From NCBI GenBank assembly GCA_030248135.1, contig JASANC010002862.1, positions 19,630 to 83,629 on the forward strand: a stretch of DNA of 64,000 nt, in the 5' to 3' direction. Every line of letters starts with the position of its first letter. Positions within the stretch are counted from its first letter, which is position 1. The stretch is from Theristus sp. LFF4_11 (taxonomy: Eukaryota > Nematoda > Chromadorea > Monhysterida > Xyalidae). Below, one piece after another: positions 24,720-37,000 of the stretch. Position numbers and translations under genes: made by a program. Under the pieces are notes generated by a model. It was not told the origin of the DNA. It searched no databases and worked only from the letters and a program-made list of their open reading frames with translations.

Positions 24720-27700
24720 TTTTGGGATGCGTTTTTTTTTAATTCTATATGCAAGCGATTACTCGAAAAACGTTACAATGGAACTTTACATTGTTGCAAC
24801 AAAAAGACCTAATTGATTAATTATGTATGATTAGCAGCATTGGTTACCAATGGAACGGAACACCTCTGCGTTACCAATTTTGTGTCGCTGAGTTTTTGTG
24901 CATGATTTGACCTGTCTGCGGGTTCAGTAAAAGCTGTGGTGTGCGATGCAAATGGCGCTTTTTTATTTTTTTCAATCGATTACTGTATTCGGTAAATCTC
25001 ATCAGTAAGTTGTTTCTGTATCTGATTCCGAGTTTCATTGTGGTTTGTAGGTGCAGACGAAAATACGAATTCCAACTGATATCAGATTCAACAGCAGCCT
25101 ATATCTCGACTGCTGTCAAATTAAATTAGACTGTTAGACAATGCTTTTTTCGAGTAATTGCTTGTGACGTTTACCAAAAAACCATTGTCACCGTTCCGTT
25201 GCTACATTTGGATTGTTTTGTCGCATGACAACAACGGTTTTACCTCACCATGACATTGTAAAACTGTTTTTTTATCTTTTTTGTTTGACGTCGAAAGTTA
25301 ATAAGTGATATTTCCGGCTACAAGGTGGCGTGGGAGGGTGGTAAACTAAATAAAGTAGGTGAGCAGAAAAAATGGAAATGCAGATTTTCATTTTTAAGAA
25401 GCAAAAAAACCGGATGCGTGGTTTCAGGTACGGCGGCACTGTCGTTTTTTGCTTCCTGAAAACTCATCTGCGCAGGTGTTTTTGCATCTGCATCTGTACG
25501 AACATCTGCAGTGCATCTGAATTTTTTCTGCGTCGGCACACGATCAAGAACAAATGATGTGAAGCAAGGTAAAATATTCGAATGCGAATTCTATTTTTCA
25601 ACCAGCATTGCAAAACAACTGTGTTGCGCTCTTAATAATTGGTAGTGTTTGTCATAAATAACGCGCAAGAAAAAAAAGGATCGCACGCTTGTTGTTGTCC
25701 GTGTTTTTTGCGCGACACACACCGTGAAATTTGCCATAAATCATCGTCTTTTTGCCGGTGTCTTAATTTTGTTTGGACGATTTACACATAAATGGCAGTT
25801 TCATGTTTTACTTTTTGTTTTGCGACTTGAAAAAACTGTGCACGCAAGTAATTTCATTATTTAAATCGGATTCTGTGCATCAGTTCAAACGAGACACCAC
25901 CAGTTTTCGTTGAAAGCTCAGAGCAACCAGCTACCTGGTGTCCATCGCAATGACGAATCAGGGAGAGGGAATGAAGGAGGGGTCAAGGTGCTGAGCGTTC
26001 ACTTGGCGAAACCGCCCAAACAGCAAACTTTATCCCGCTAGTAACGTATTGGAAGTGGGATATATTGCAAAAAGTGTGCCTAATGCCGTGGAGATCGTCA
26101 ATTCTGCAAAATTTCACATCACACGGGATCGTGAAAAAACACCTTGACTGGATATTTACGTAAACAACAGTGCTTGGTATGAACAACATCATCGTCGGGT
26201 AAATGTTTGCTACGGCTCAGTGAAAACGACTTTGCGTTTTTGAGACGTCGACTGAAACTCAGGTTACATTCCATGATGTTTCAAGGAAGGCCCCGGTGAA
26301 GTGAATCCGTCAGGCTCTATCTATGAACCAGAAACACTGGCGATATCTGCTGACCTCCTACTGAGCGTTTCATGATTTCCATTTTTTTTTCAAAAACGAG
26401 CATCATCTCTTGACGTTTCACGGCGGCGAAAACTGGTTCTACTCACACGTTTATTATTATTTCATTTATTATTCGTATGCGGAGCGTTTTACTGTTACAT
26501 CTTAGCCACAGACTCTCTGCTCCGGAGTGTGTAAACAGCGGAATCAAGAGCACCGAAGAACAACTTGCGTGCGAAGCGAACGTGCACAGTAGTGCACCAA
26601 TGAACGAGACGCGTTTGTCGATCACTTCTAATGTCTCTTTTTTTCATTAACGAAATGCGCGGCGTGTACAGGGTGGGGCTAGTTGTAACGAATGTCGAGT
26701 TTCGATAAAAATTCAAAACATTTAACACGAAACCTGAAAACGAGCCTGTAGTTGTGAACACGCAAAGTCACAATGACGGTTTTGTCGTCATTGTTTATGT
26801 TTATGTTTAAAGTTTGGTTTAAACAATCGTTTATGATTGACGGTTTTCAGTTCGGCTCACGAAACGCAGCACTTCAGCATACCAGATTCCAACCGCTGAA
26901 TAATGAACTATTTCTTTGTGTCTATCTACACGATTCAGACGAATGGAAGGAACCTGCACGTTCAAGGAATCGAGCCCAAGCGCGGTGCGATTCAGCAACA
27001 AACGTCGTGTTTTTTTCTCTTTGCAGCTCCCGGCCAAGCGGTTTCAAAAGAAACACGAAGCAACGTGCAAAACTGTGGTGATTTGTTCGGTGGTCAGTTT
27101 GGTGTAGCAGTGAATGTGCTCGCCATATGCAAATCCTCTTAAGTTCTCTCCCGAGGGACTCCACAGTGATCTGAGCCCGCTATTCGACTTCGACATTGTT
27201 CAAGAAAGCTTTACCGCATTACTCTGGCCAGCAAAAGCAATAATGACCGTCCTAATTACCGACAATAAAAATGTGCGTTAACCTGTCAAACAAGTAGCTA
27301 AACACACAGAGAAAGAGTAATTTCGAGTGACACACCCGGTATGATCGTCATGCACGGAGACAAACCAGTTGTCCACCGGTGTGTCTATGTGTGTGCGTGC
27401 GTTTTCCTTCCACTTGCACACTTTGCGTGTGCATTTTTTTTGTTTCATGGTATCACGACTGCCAAATGGAGCGTTAACACACATTACAGTAGACGCAAAA
27501 GAACACTTGAAAAGTATACAGAGTAGTCAACCGCACTCACGACTGAAGCATCATTGCTGAGTTTTTTTGTTTTTCCGCGCTTCTCACACTCCGCTGCTGT
27601 AGTTTCGTTCTTGAAAAAGCGAAATCTGAAACATTTTTTTGCGCAAATATTAAATTAATTCGATCAAGAGCCGTTTTTGTGCGCAGGACAGCAATAATAA

Positions 27701-28700
27701 TGGGATGATGTTGCATGTGAAGAACAGCAATATTTCACTCTTTGATAATGATGGAGATGTCACTGAGAGACTGTTTTTTGTTGCCTGGAAATTATAAATT
27801 TGAAATCTATTAATCGAAGTATTTTCGTTCTGATGCGCGCTCATGTATGAAAACCGCCTTGTGGAGTTGATACTTTCAAAATAAACTTAAAGTTCGTGAA
27901 TGGTTTTCAGGTTTATGCGAGGTTTAACAAAAAACAGTTGTTTGTAAATAAGTTGTTCTTCTGCTGCAACCGATGCGTCTTAGAGTTTTGAGAAAAAAAA
28001 CGCATCATGTTTCATATAGTTTTTTTTCTTTGCTCGTAAGTACAACAGCATTGTGCACACAGAATGCCCAGTGCGTTCATTACAACTTCGTTGAATGACT
28101 TTCTCACAGCGAAACAAATACATGAAGTTTTTAAAACAATAATAATGTCAGGAAAAATTGAAGATTGAAAAATCACAAATCGATCTTGACAGTTGAAAAA
28201 GTGTGTTTTTGATTGTTTTTGTACTGTTCGTTGCTGTTGCATTGCAATCATTCAAGCCCCATTGTATCTGTTTATACGCTGTGCGAGTTGTCGCGCGTTA
28301 TGTTTGTTGTTCACAAATCATGCGTGACTTGTAGCAATCCTGGCGAACCTTAGTTGCAGCTTTGTGCGACATTCTCAAAGAACCACCCGGTTCCCCGAAC
28401 GAACTTCAAAGCTCTTTGTTACATTTTGCAAGTTTCTTGCTAATTTCTCAATCAAACTCAATCCGCCACCACATGCAAGTCGATCACGTTTGAACATATT
28501 GATTGGTTGTTTACCTAGCCAATCAGCGTGCTGTTGCTCTATGCATTTTCATTCTCGAAATGCAGTGATTTCTGCGCTCATCTCTTTCTACTCCACTTAC
28601 GAGAACCAAGCTCACCGCGCGCGCCAGCGAGAGCCGAACCTTTCAATCGCAGCGCGGCGCATGCTCATCATTCGCACATGGCAGCGCCTCGGACCACTGC
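24720..28700. other. Intergenic, no supported gene
   Basis: About 4 kb of AT-rich DNA with no open segment that resembles a known family. The 3' end is upstream of the collagen start at 28731 and should include its promoter; GC content rises from about 28600. Confidence 0.5.
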
Positions 28701-28730
28701 ACCACACACGCACGCATCGCACGTTTCAGG

Positions 28731-31700
28731 ATGGAGCCGGATGTAACCAGCAGGGTAGGCCAAAAACACGAGCCACCGCCGGCACAGCAGCGGCGACGTG
28801 CCCACGAGCTGGTCATCTATGCGTCGCTCGGCATCACGGCGCTCGCGGTCGCTGGTTTGGCGCTGTTGATCCCGATCGTCGGCAACACTGTGCGCTACCA
28901 CAATCGATACGCTCAGCAGCACCTGCAGAGCTGCTTTGTAGGTGGCTTTCGGGCGCTTTCTTGACGCTGCACTGCTTCTTGATCCACACAATTCCAGTCA
29001 ACTTGAATACAACACAGTTTTTGTGAAACAATTTTTTTGTGGATGAGTAGCTTGCGGGTGCAAGATTTGTTCAAGATTTGTGCGGTGCAAGTTTCAAGCA
29101 CCAAAAAGAGACGAGAGATAATTGCAAACACGGGCCTCGGGTGGTCAAGTGTGGTTCCAAAAGGTAAACCGGTCAACCTGGAAAACGCGGGTTCACAAAA
29201 GTTTTCCGATGATGATGCGTGCATTCTACCGTAGTAGTGTACGCTGCTCAACAAGTCGTTGACAACACCACGATTTCTGTTGCGCTCGTCTTCTCAGCGT
29301 TGTGTTGTGTACGCACAGGACAGCATGCACGACGTGAGAGAGCACGTCAGACGCAACCTCGCCAAGCACCACACCATCGCGACCTCGTTTGCGCTGCAGA
29401 ACGCTCAGCACGCGAACGTGACGCGCGCCAGAAGGCAGGCCGCCGCTTGTGCCGGTTGGTGCCATATTTGGGTTTTTTTGTGTTTTTTGTCACAGTTTTT
29501 TTGCGTTATTTATTAGTTTTTCTCGTTTTATTGTGACTCTTTACAAACTTGCCATTGGTCAGGTGTCACGTCATTTTTTGTTCCATACACCGAGTTTTCG
29601 GTAGTATGTGAGTCTTTTTTTCAGGAAAGGTCGGTCTTTCCTTGGCAGTTACAAGATTGACATATTTCGACCCCCCCACCATTCTATTGAACAGGGGGCT
29701 TCAATCTGCGTCATTGGTTCTGCACGCACCACTTTGCATATCGGAGTTAGTAGGCAGTAGGCACTACTTGAATGTTTTCAATTGTCTTTAATCACACATG
29801 TACGAATTATCCTCCTGTTTTCCTTGTTTTGACTTTGACCAACAGACTTTCAGAAGTTCGCTTTGTTGGCTGTTTTTGTCAAATCTTTTGTCAAATAAAA
29901 ATCCAGCCTTTTTGTTTCCCGTGAAATTTGAATTTTCACACGTTTTTGATTCTCAAATTGCGCAGTATACGCGCTCTGCCTGCACATTAATTTGTACCTG
30001 TTACGCAGCGGCTAACTTTTTTCACACTTAAAAATTTATCCGCTCAATTGTTCATGAAAAATGCATATTTAAACACGTGCTGCGAACGTATACTGTGAAG
30101 CAATGTAATTTGATTATCCTTCGCGACAAAAACTTTTATTGTTTTAACATGCAAACTACAGCGCGCGCATTAAAAAGATGTCTTTTTCCCCGGAACGTAT
30201 TCAATTTTTTTTTAAATTTTTTATAAGGTCTAACATGAATATGCATTGTTTCGATTTTCTTTTCGCGCGATTGAATTCATTAAACTTGGCTTGTTCAGAA
30301 AAAAGTTTTTTTGACTAAAAAAATTGAAAAATTAACTTTATTGGCTTTTATCATCGGCAGAAGAGCCAAAAAATTTACGTTGGCTTCGACAATAATTTTG
30401 AGTCGTATAAAATGTTGTCAAAAGAACGGCGCACATTTAAAAACCCTATTCACATGCAAATCACATCACAAGCCCCGGCCATTAACACGTTTTATTGAAT
30501 GTTATACAAAATACAAATGTAACCAACCTGTAAACTCAATAAAATTTACATAACATGTTCTCTTTTTGAAAAAAAACTTTGTTGCAATTTACTTTTTACC
30601 ACCGAAAAACTGTGCCCCTGAAATTGGATTGTTCGTTCACTTGAAGAGTCGTTTACCCAGACCCAATCAGCCTGTTGAACCTGACCGACAATGAAGAATT
30701 GTGCATCTTATTCGGCGCTTTGATTGTACGATTACAATCAATCAATCCTGCGTGGTTTTATCGTCGCGGAAAGTGTCAAAACAATTTTAACAGATGTCTT
30801 TTTTTATTGAAAGAGCGGCACAATCAAAGAAACGCCGTGTCAAACAACTGACATAATCAAGAAATCTCATTCCACTATTTTTTGCGTGAAAAATTCAAAA
30901 CGCATCGTTTTGGTTTTTAAATTGTTTGTAATTGTTTTTAAATTGTTTATCAAAAGGAAAACAGGTGTGTGGACTGGACACTGAGTATGTACGTATATAG
31001 AAATGAACGTATGTAAATACAGTTGTATGTGATGTTGTATGCGCGTGTGCAGTGAGTGCAGTTGTGAAGGTTGTTGTTTTAACTAGTTTAAAAAATTCAA
31101 CATCGAAAAACTTGTTTTTCTTATTTAACTTGACAGACTATGAGAAAAAAATTAATCGAAAACAAGAAATTTGTAATTGGTTAATTAGCGAATGCAAAAA
31201 AAGAATTGTGAGGCTTAGAGAGTGCAAAAAAATGCATTTTATTAATTTTTTTTATTTGAAGCACGCCACGCCACCCACGCCCACCGATTCCGGAAACCCC
31301 GAACGGTACCAAACTCTGTGGTTTTGGGGAACGGATGGCTCACCAACCAAATACTCTCGCCACGTGAGAGGGACGGACAGCCTGTAAGCCCCGCTCTGTC
31401 CTGGGGCACCAGTGATCTCAGCCCGCACTTCGGTTTCGGTGGCCTGCGGTCACTACGTATATCCCCGACGGGCAGCGGATCCGTGTTTTTTTTGTGGAAA
31501 ACCATTGCAGAGTAGAGAGCTACACTGGCGTCAGTTTGTCATCTTCCGTGGGGGATCGAACCCGTCACCTTCTGGATGGAAGGCGAGCGTGGAGCGTGCT
31601 AACCGCCGAGCCACGGAGGAGACATCTGAGTGTTGTTTGTCTGCTATCTGCCATAAATCATTGGAGTGACTTGAAATGTCGCCTTTAATTCCTGCTGAAT

Positions 31701-33467
31701 AAATGGGAGTGGTGAAATGTTCAGAGCGTGAATTACTATTTTATCATTTTTTTACATTCAGCGACTAGATTCGCGCGCAGACGTAGAGAGGAACCTGATT
31801 TGTATACATACTTAAAAGTGATTTTTTTGATTTCTGATCAGTGGTTGCTTGCAATGAGTCGTTGTAGGTTCCTAATCCTAAACCTAATCCTAATCCTAAG
31901 CCAAGCCTTTTTTACAAGGTGAAAATGATCAATTTAGTTTTTGCATTTTTTTCTTTCCTGTGTTAAAGGGCAGGGGCCACCGCTACTGCACATGCACCTG
32001 TTTTAATAATGATGCATTACGGAGGAACCTAGTTTCAATCTTTAGGTGGCAATTCAAAACAGCCTAAGTGACCCAGCCCTGTTCAGAGTACTCGGATCAC
32101 TGCCAATTTTGAATTCCCGCGCTATGCATGAAACTGTTTACCTATCTATGCGCGCATACAGTCCCGGGACCAAAATAAAAGATGATTATGGGGTATAATA
32201 GGGAAACGAGCATTTCACTTTTTTGTCGTTCTCTTGTGTTTCCATCCTTCCGGTTACACTTGTTCTTGAACGACATCAGTTTGTTTGCTAAACAACAAAA
32301 AACCGATAAACGTCTGTTTATGTGTTTGAAATCAGCTTTTGGTGACATATCGTCATGAAACCGTTTTGAAATTCAGACAGAATGTAAACTGAATTTTTAG
32401 GCTGCTGCATTCCGGGCCATCCGGGTCCGCGTGGGCTGTCGGGTAAACCGGGGCTACCAGGCAGACCCGGAAAACCGGGGCGACCCGGTAAGCCCGGTAG
32501 ACCGCCGATTATCTGCGACGAGCCGCGCATTCCGCCGTGTCGCCGATGCCCGCCGGGCGTGCCGGGACCACCGGGCGTCGACGGCGCACCTGGTTTGTGT
32601 CCATGTTTCCTTTTTTCTTTTTTTTGATTTGATCAATTTTCTTGTTTCTAGTTCTTTTCTTCGTGATTATTTTTTAATTTCATTTCTAAAATGAGAGGTT
32701 TTTCTCTTAAAAAAATCAAATCGTCGCAAAAAAATAGAAAAAAATATGACAACCTTGTTCTCTTTGCAGGCAATCCAGGCAGACCCGGTTTCCCGGGAAG
32801 GCCCGGCAATCCGGGCCGGCCGGGCCCACCGGGGCGACCGGGTGAACCGGGACGATCCGGTGCACCAGGCAGGCCAGGCTTACCAGGAAACCCTGGCAGA
32901 CCAGCGAGGTCAACTCCGAGCATTCCGGGTGACCCTGGACCACCGGGTTCGTGTTTTTCATTCAATCGATTTTCTCCAGTTTTCTTCATGTTTGTAACAG
33001 CTGAAATTCAAACAACAAACCGACAGTTTTCCGTCTAGGCATTTTTTCACTTGTCGAGAAATTTGCATCTAAGCGCGTACCAGATCAGGTTTGGAACTAG
33101 AACTGCAAAGATTAAACTCAGTTTGACCATGAATTTCGCAACACTTTGCGCGACGACGATCAAGGCACAATTGCTAACACTGCGTCAAATCAGGGTCATT
33201 TACGTTTCTAGTTTAAAAGAATCTTAGCAAATATTTATATGCTTCAGGAGATCCAGGATTGCCAGGACCACCTGGTGACCGAGGCATACCAGGAAAAATG
33301 GGCTTCGACGGGCCACCCGGGCGTCCGGGTCCCCCGGGCCCACCGGGTGCGAACGGCGATCAGGGAAAACCGGGTCCGAAAGGTCCTTACGGTTTGCCCG
33401 GTCGAAACGGTCAGCAAGGCATTTGTGAGCAGAACTGTTTCTACACCACAACGCCGGAGCCTAGAGT
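28731..33467 (+). CDS. Cuticle collagen (N-terminal part of a probable collagen-PEBP fusion)
   Basis: Exons 28731-28937, 29319-29454, 32401-32592, 32770-32946 and 33248-33467, all phase-consistent. Residues 28-50 are a hydrophobic anchor ([16 protein letters not shown]) as in nematode cuticle collagens. R105-A-R-R108 is a subtilisin-type cleavage site of the kind that releases the ectodomain. Gly-X-Y blocks follow from about residue 115, interrupted by a Cys-bearing spacer ([12 protein letters not shown]), and the last block ends in [16 protein letters not shown]. All three Gly-X-Y exons begin by splitting a Gly codon, as is usual for collagens. If the last exon is not spliced at 33467 it reads to a stop at 33481-33483. 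The donor at 33467 joins in frame to the PEBP exon at 34027, giving a 533-residue protein. TTTCAG ends one base before the ATG, a possible trans-splice acceptor. Intron 2 (2.9 kb) contains a SINE and a family C repeat. Confidence 0.85.
31240..31622 (-). mobile_element. tRNA-derived SINE
   Basis: Read on the minus strand it starts at about 31622 with a tRNA-like head: A-box TGGCTCGGCGGTTAGC, B-box GGGTTCGATCCC, and an acceptor-like stem (CTCCGTG with CACGGAAG, one mismatch). A body of about 270 bp follows and it ends in the A-rich tail AAATAAAAAAAATTAATAAA. It sits antisense in collagen intron 2. A target duplication was not recognised. Confidence 0.75.
32015..32170 (-). repeat. Dispersed repeat family C, copy 2
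   Basis: Inverted copy: CCTAGTTTCAATC, then AAGTGACCC and CCAATTTTGAATTCCCGCGC, ending ACCTATCTATGCGCGCATAC. It lies in collagen intron 2. Confidence 0.75.
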
Positions 33468-33553
33468 GTATGCAATTATTTAACATATTTCAGACCACAA
33501 AGTGGATTGTACAAGTTTATTTATAAATTGCACTTTTTCGTCAGCATTGTTTA

Positions 33554-34010
33554 TACCGTATTACCTCTATTAAACCCCCCCCCCCCCCAAAATTAAACCC
33601 CCCAAAAATAAACCCCCACCCCCTCGACAAGTTTCCAAATAATCCCCCCCCCAAAAATAATCCCCCATGGGGGATTATTGAAACCTGTTTGGAACACATA
33701 CCCAGCAAATTCAGTGGCTGGTTGCCATGAAAATGATGAAATTGTGCTACCAAAGGCCCCAAATGGATGAGTTAATGGTAATTTCATTACAAAAGGCTGT
33801 TGTAAAAGGAAATTTCAATGTAGAGTAGAAGTTTCTGCGACTTCCTTCCTGCCATGGAAGGTATTTTTGCCATTTTGCCCACTCCTAAAAATGGTTTCCA
33901 AATAACCCCCCCCCCCAAAAAATAAAGCCCCCCCCCAAAAATAAACCCCCACCCCCAGAAGTCGCTGAAGAAATAAACCCCCATGGGGGTTTATTAGAGG
34001 TAATACGGTA
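33554..34010. mobile_element. C-rich MITE with TACCGTATTACCTC inverted termini
   Basis: The ends are exact inverted repeats (TACCGTATTACCTCTATTAA and its complement) flanked by a direct TTTA duplication at 33550-33553 and 34011-34014. The interior is C-rich (ACCCCCC, CCAAAAATAA, CCCCCATGGGGG). It occupies almost the whole interval between the collagen and PEBP exons; without it only about 98 bp remain. Confidence 0.85.
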
Positions 34011-34026
34011 TTTACTGTTTTTTCAG

Positions 34027-35621
34027 CACCTCGGTGGGTGAGATCGAAGTGCGTCTTAGCGCCTGTGCAGAGTTGGTTGCTGAGCGTTTCCTCGATTACC
34101 AAATCGAGGGTCCAGACTGCATTCCTCAGGCGCCGCTGTGCCTCATCAGCATTGCCTACAAAGAGCACGATCACCACGACGCCAACCTTCCTGACGGTGA
34201 CATTTACCTCGGCACCACTGGCAACGAAGGACTGGTGCGTTTTCTTTGCTGTTACTTTGTGGCTTTTGCGTTGCTTTTCTGTGCTTTAATGTGTGTTTGA
34301 ATCCGTTTCAAAAGTTGACTGCGCCCAGCAGCCAAAACGCAATCAGCCGGTGAAAAGTTGCACGTTGATTTCTTAGTTTTGTTTTGTTCGGTTTGAATTC
34401 GTTGTGGAAAGCTGCATAGACAATGTTCCTGTTGAATCAAGTGGCAATGGATCATTTTGTGAAAAATAGTTAAGGAAAGAACATTTTGATATTTTTAGTT
34501 CATTCAGTATCTAGTACATCAGATTCTCATATGTACTTTCAGACTGATCAGCGACCCGCAGAGATTTTCTGGCCGTCGAGAAGAGACTCAATGTACACGC
34601 TGATTATGATCGGTTTGTTCTGGCTTCTGGTTTATGAAACACGTTCTTGACGCTTGAAATCAAAGCAAACTGTTTTCGGTAAAAAATATGTTTCTTTGAG
34701 CAAACATTGAAACGCGCGAATCTCAACATCTACAAACTGTCTAATCGAATGCTAGCGCGCAGATCTGGACGACTACTCGCGGCGAAACCCGTCGAATCGC
34801 GAGGTGCTCCTCTGGATGGTGATCAACATCAACGGTGAAGATTCGGAGACTGGTCGCATTGAACGAAGCGGTCAAACGATCGTCGAGTATGTTGGCCCAC
34901 GGCCTCAAGCCGGCACCGGTCGGTTCTTCGGTTTTGCTTTTTTTCTGCAGTTTGCACAGTAAAAACGGTTCACTAGTATGATCTATTTTTTAAACGTGTC
35001 CCACTGAAATGACGTCATGTGCCGCAAAACATGCGCTTGCCGTTCACAGCAAACCAGACTTTCCGTTTAGCCGATTTCTTCCCGTAAACAAATGGTGAAT
35101 GTCGAATCAGTCACATCAAACTGACATTTTACTGCCTGTACTTTGTTTGACAAACGGGCGTTTTAAAGCAAATGACGTCATTTTAGTCAGGACACGTTTG
35201 AATAAATCCACAATACAAAGATTTAAACGATTCAATTGTAGGGTAAGTATAGTCTTTCCATGCCGGTGTCTTTTTGTGTTTCAGTGTTTTTCTGTCGCTC
35301 ATCAACCGCTTCAAAAATAAAAAGTTTTTTTTCCAAAGTGCTCAACGGTGAACCTTGACCTAGAACACTGTTGCGCCATTCGCAGGTCGCCATCGCGTCG
35401 TCTGGCTTGCGTACGAGCAGATCTCGACGATTCCGACGAGTGTGTTCCCATACACGAACGCGCAGGAGATCGGGCGCCGCTTGAACTTCAAGGTGTACGA
35501 GAAATTCGTCATTCCGTACCAGAGTTATCTCTACCAGAAGACGCCAGTCGCCGGCAACTTCATGATGGCCGAGTACGAACGAGCGTACGCGACCGGCAAA
35601 CGATTCAGCGCGTTCCGTTGA
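34027..35621 (+). CDS. PEBP (phosphatidylethanolamine-binding protein) domain, probable C-terminal part of the collagen fusion
   Basis: Exons 34027-34234, 34543-34612, 34763-34918 and 35386-35621. The fold is recognised from LCLISIAY, the segment WPSRRDSMYTLIMIDLDDYS (equivalent to the PEBP P-x-x-LYTLVMxDPDAPSR block), LLWMVININGE, the GxHR motif in GTGRHRVVWLAYEQ, and the C-terminal PVAGNFMMAEY. The ligand-site DPDxPSR is altered to DLDDYSR, so anion or lipid binding may differ. The first exon starts with a split codon and has no in-frame ATG before the domain core, so the domain cannot begin here. The collagen donor at 33467 (phase 2) fits it exactly. PEBPs bind phospholipid head groups or act as kinase or protease regulators; what one would do on a cuticle collagen is unknown. 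Alternative: an undetected first exon of a separate gene. Confidence 0.8.
34977..35215 (+). mobile_element. MITE family A, copy 3
   Basis: A full-length copy with both TGACGTCA-containing ends (TATGATCTATTTTTTAAACG ... CGTTTGAATAAATCCACAAT). It is in the intron between the last two PEBP exons. A short GTTT duplication distinguishes it inside. Confidence 0.9.
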
Positions 35622-37000
35622 GTTTGGTTGAACGGGGACAAGAATGAAATGGAGAACTGATGATGGTGTAAAAGAGTACGATATGTCGAATGTGCAATGG
35701 TGCACTCAGTCAGCGGTTTAATTGACACAATGAGTAAATGCTCGAAAGTTTCAACTATCTACGAAAGAACAATGTATTTATTTCTAAAAACCTCAACATC
35801 GATCAATGCTTCCGTCAGACAACGTACATGTTCCAACTATATTGTATCTTCAAATTTGAAACTGCCCACATTCTGAAATTTTCTGTCAACCATTTTTCTT
35901 GAAACAAACTGCCAACAAACTCGTTTTTTGCTCATATCATACATTTTCATTTCAAAACTCATGAGAGAAAACATTGGTGTCAAGAAGAACGGTTCGCATA
36001 AAACTGTCGTTATAAGAACGCAATAAAAGTAGAAAAGTTTTTGTTTGTTTTTCTGTGCAATATTCTGCTTTCAGTTTCATTTTGAACCTAAACCTAACTT
36101 ATTTGTTGACTATTCTAACGTATGTCGCCTTTATTCCGTGTAGTTTATTCGAGCCTTTCATCCGTGTGTTTCACAATAACTGGCCATTTGTGTCGGATCA
36201 CGTTTGCACGACCGCTCGAACTGAGTCGTTCACATCGTAAGGGATACATTCGTCATTTGACGTGCGTACGCCGCGACGCCCGCACGTGTTCATACGTAAT
36301 CATAGCGGACAACGTCGCAGCTGCTACACCCGACCGAGCCCGGTCGATCGGCAAAATTGCGTCGCTACCTTTCTCACCTGGTGGGCGACGAACTACTTTC
36401 TTTTGTACGCATGCATTATCGCACACTGCGTCTGAAAGAAAACCAACGGAAACGACGACATAACGGATGAAAACACCGATTCGATGCATGAACAGCACTG
36501 TTTTCTAGTTTTTTTTCTATGCAACTGATCTTTGAGTTTCGATTCTTCGCCAATGCCTCCTGATGCTGATTCACCGAACTAATCAGTCGGTTAATTGTCA
36601 AAAACTGAATTTACCGCACAATCTTCGATTGATGTGATTCCTCCCTGTGGTACTGTACCACCGGTGGACGGGCCGGCGTAGCAAGCTTATCGGCGCCGAA
36701 AACCCTGTATTTACAGTACGTATTGTGTTTTTTTGGCAGGAACAGTGCTGCAAGTAAAAAATAGAAAAAATATTATTGACATTTATTGCACAATAACAAT
36801 ATTGATATGAACACAAACAAACACGAGCGCCCTACTCCCTGCTAAAGCAGTCGCAAAGCAAAAACAATCAATCAGACTTGTGGCCAAGAAAAAGAATCAC
36901 AATGAAAAGGGGTAAAACCGTGCCAGAATCACAACGGCGTGTATATCACAACATTCTTGTTTGAAACAAAAAAACGCGACGCATCAAAAATGTCGAGCAA
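35622..37000. other. Convergent intergenic region
   Basis: Lies between the 3' ends of the plus-strand PEBP gene and the minus-strand acyl-CoA oxidase. AATAAA occurs near 36022. A GC-rich patch at 36170-36440 has open frames on both strands but no family match. Confidence 0.5.

Noticed and set aside
31540..31622. A functional tRNA gene
   Set aside because: A and B boxes are good, but the cloverleaf is imperfect and the sequence continues into a body with an A-rich tail, as in a SINE.
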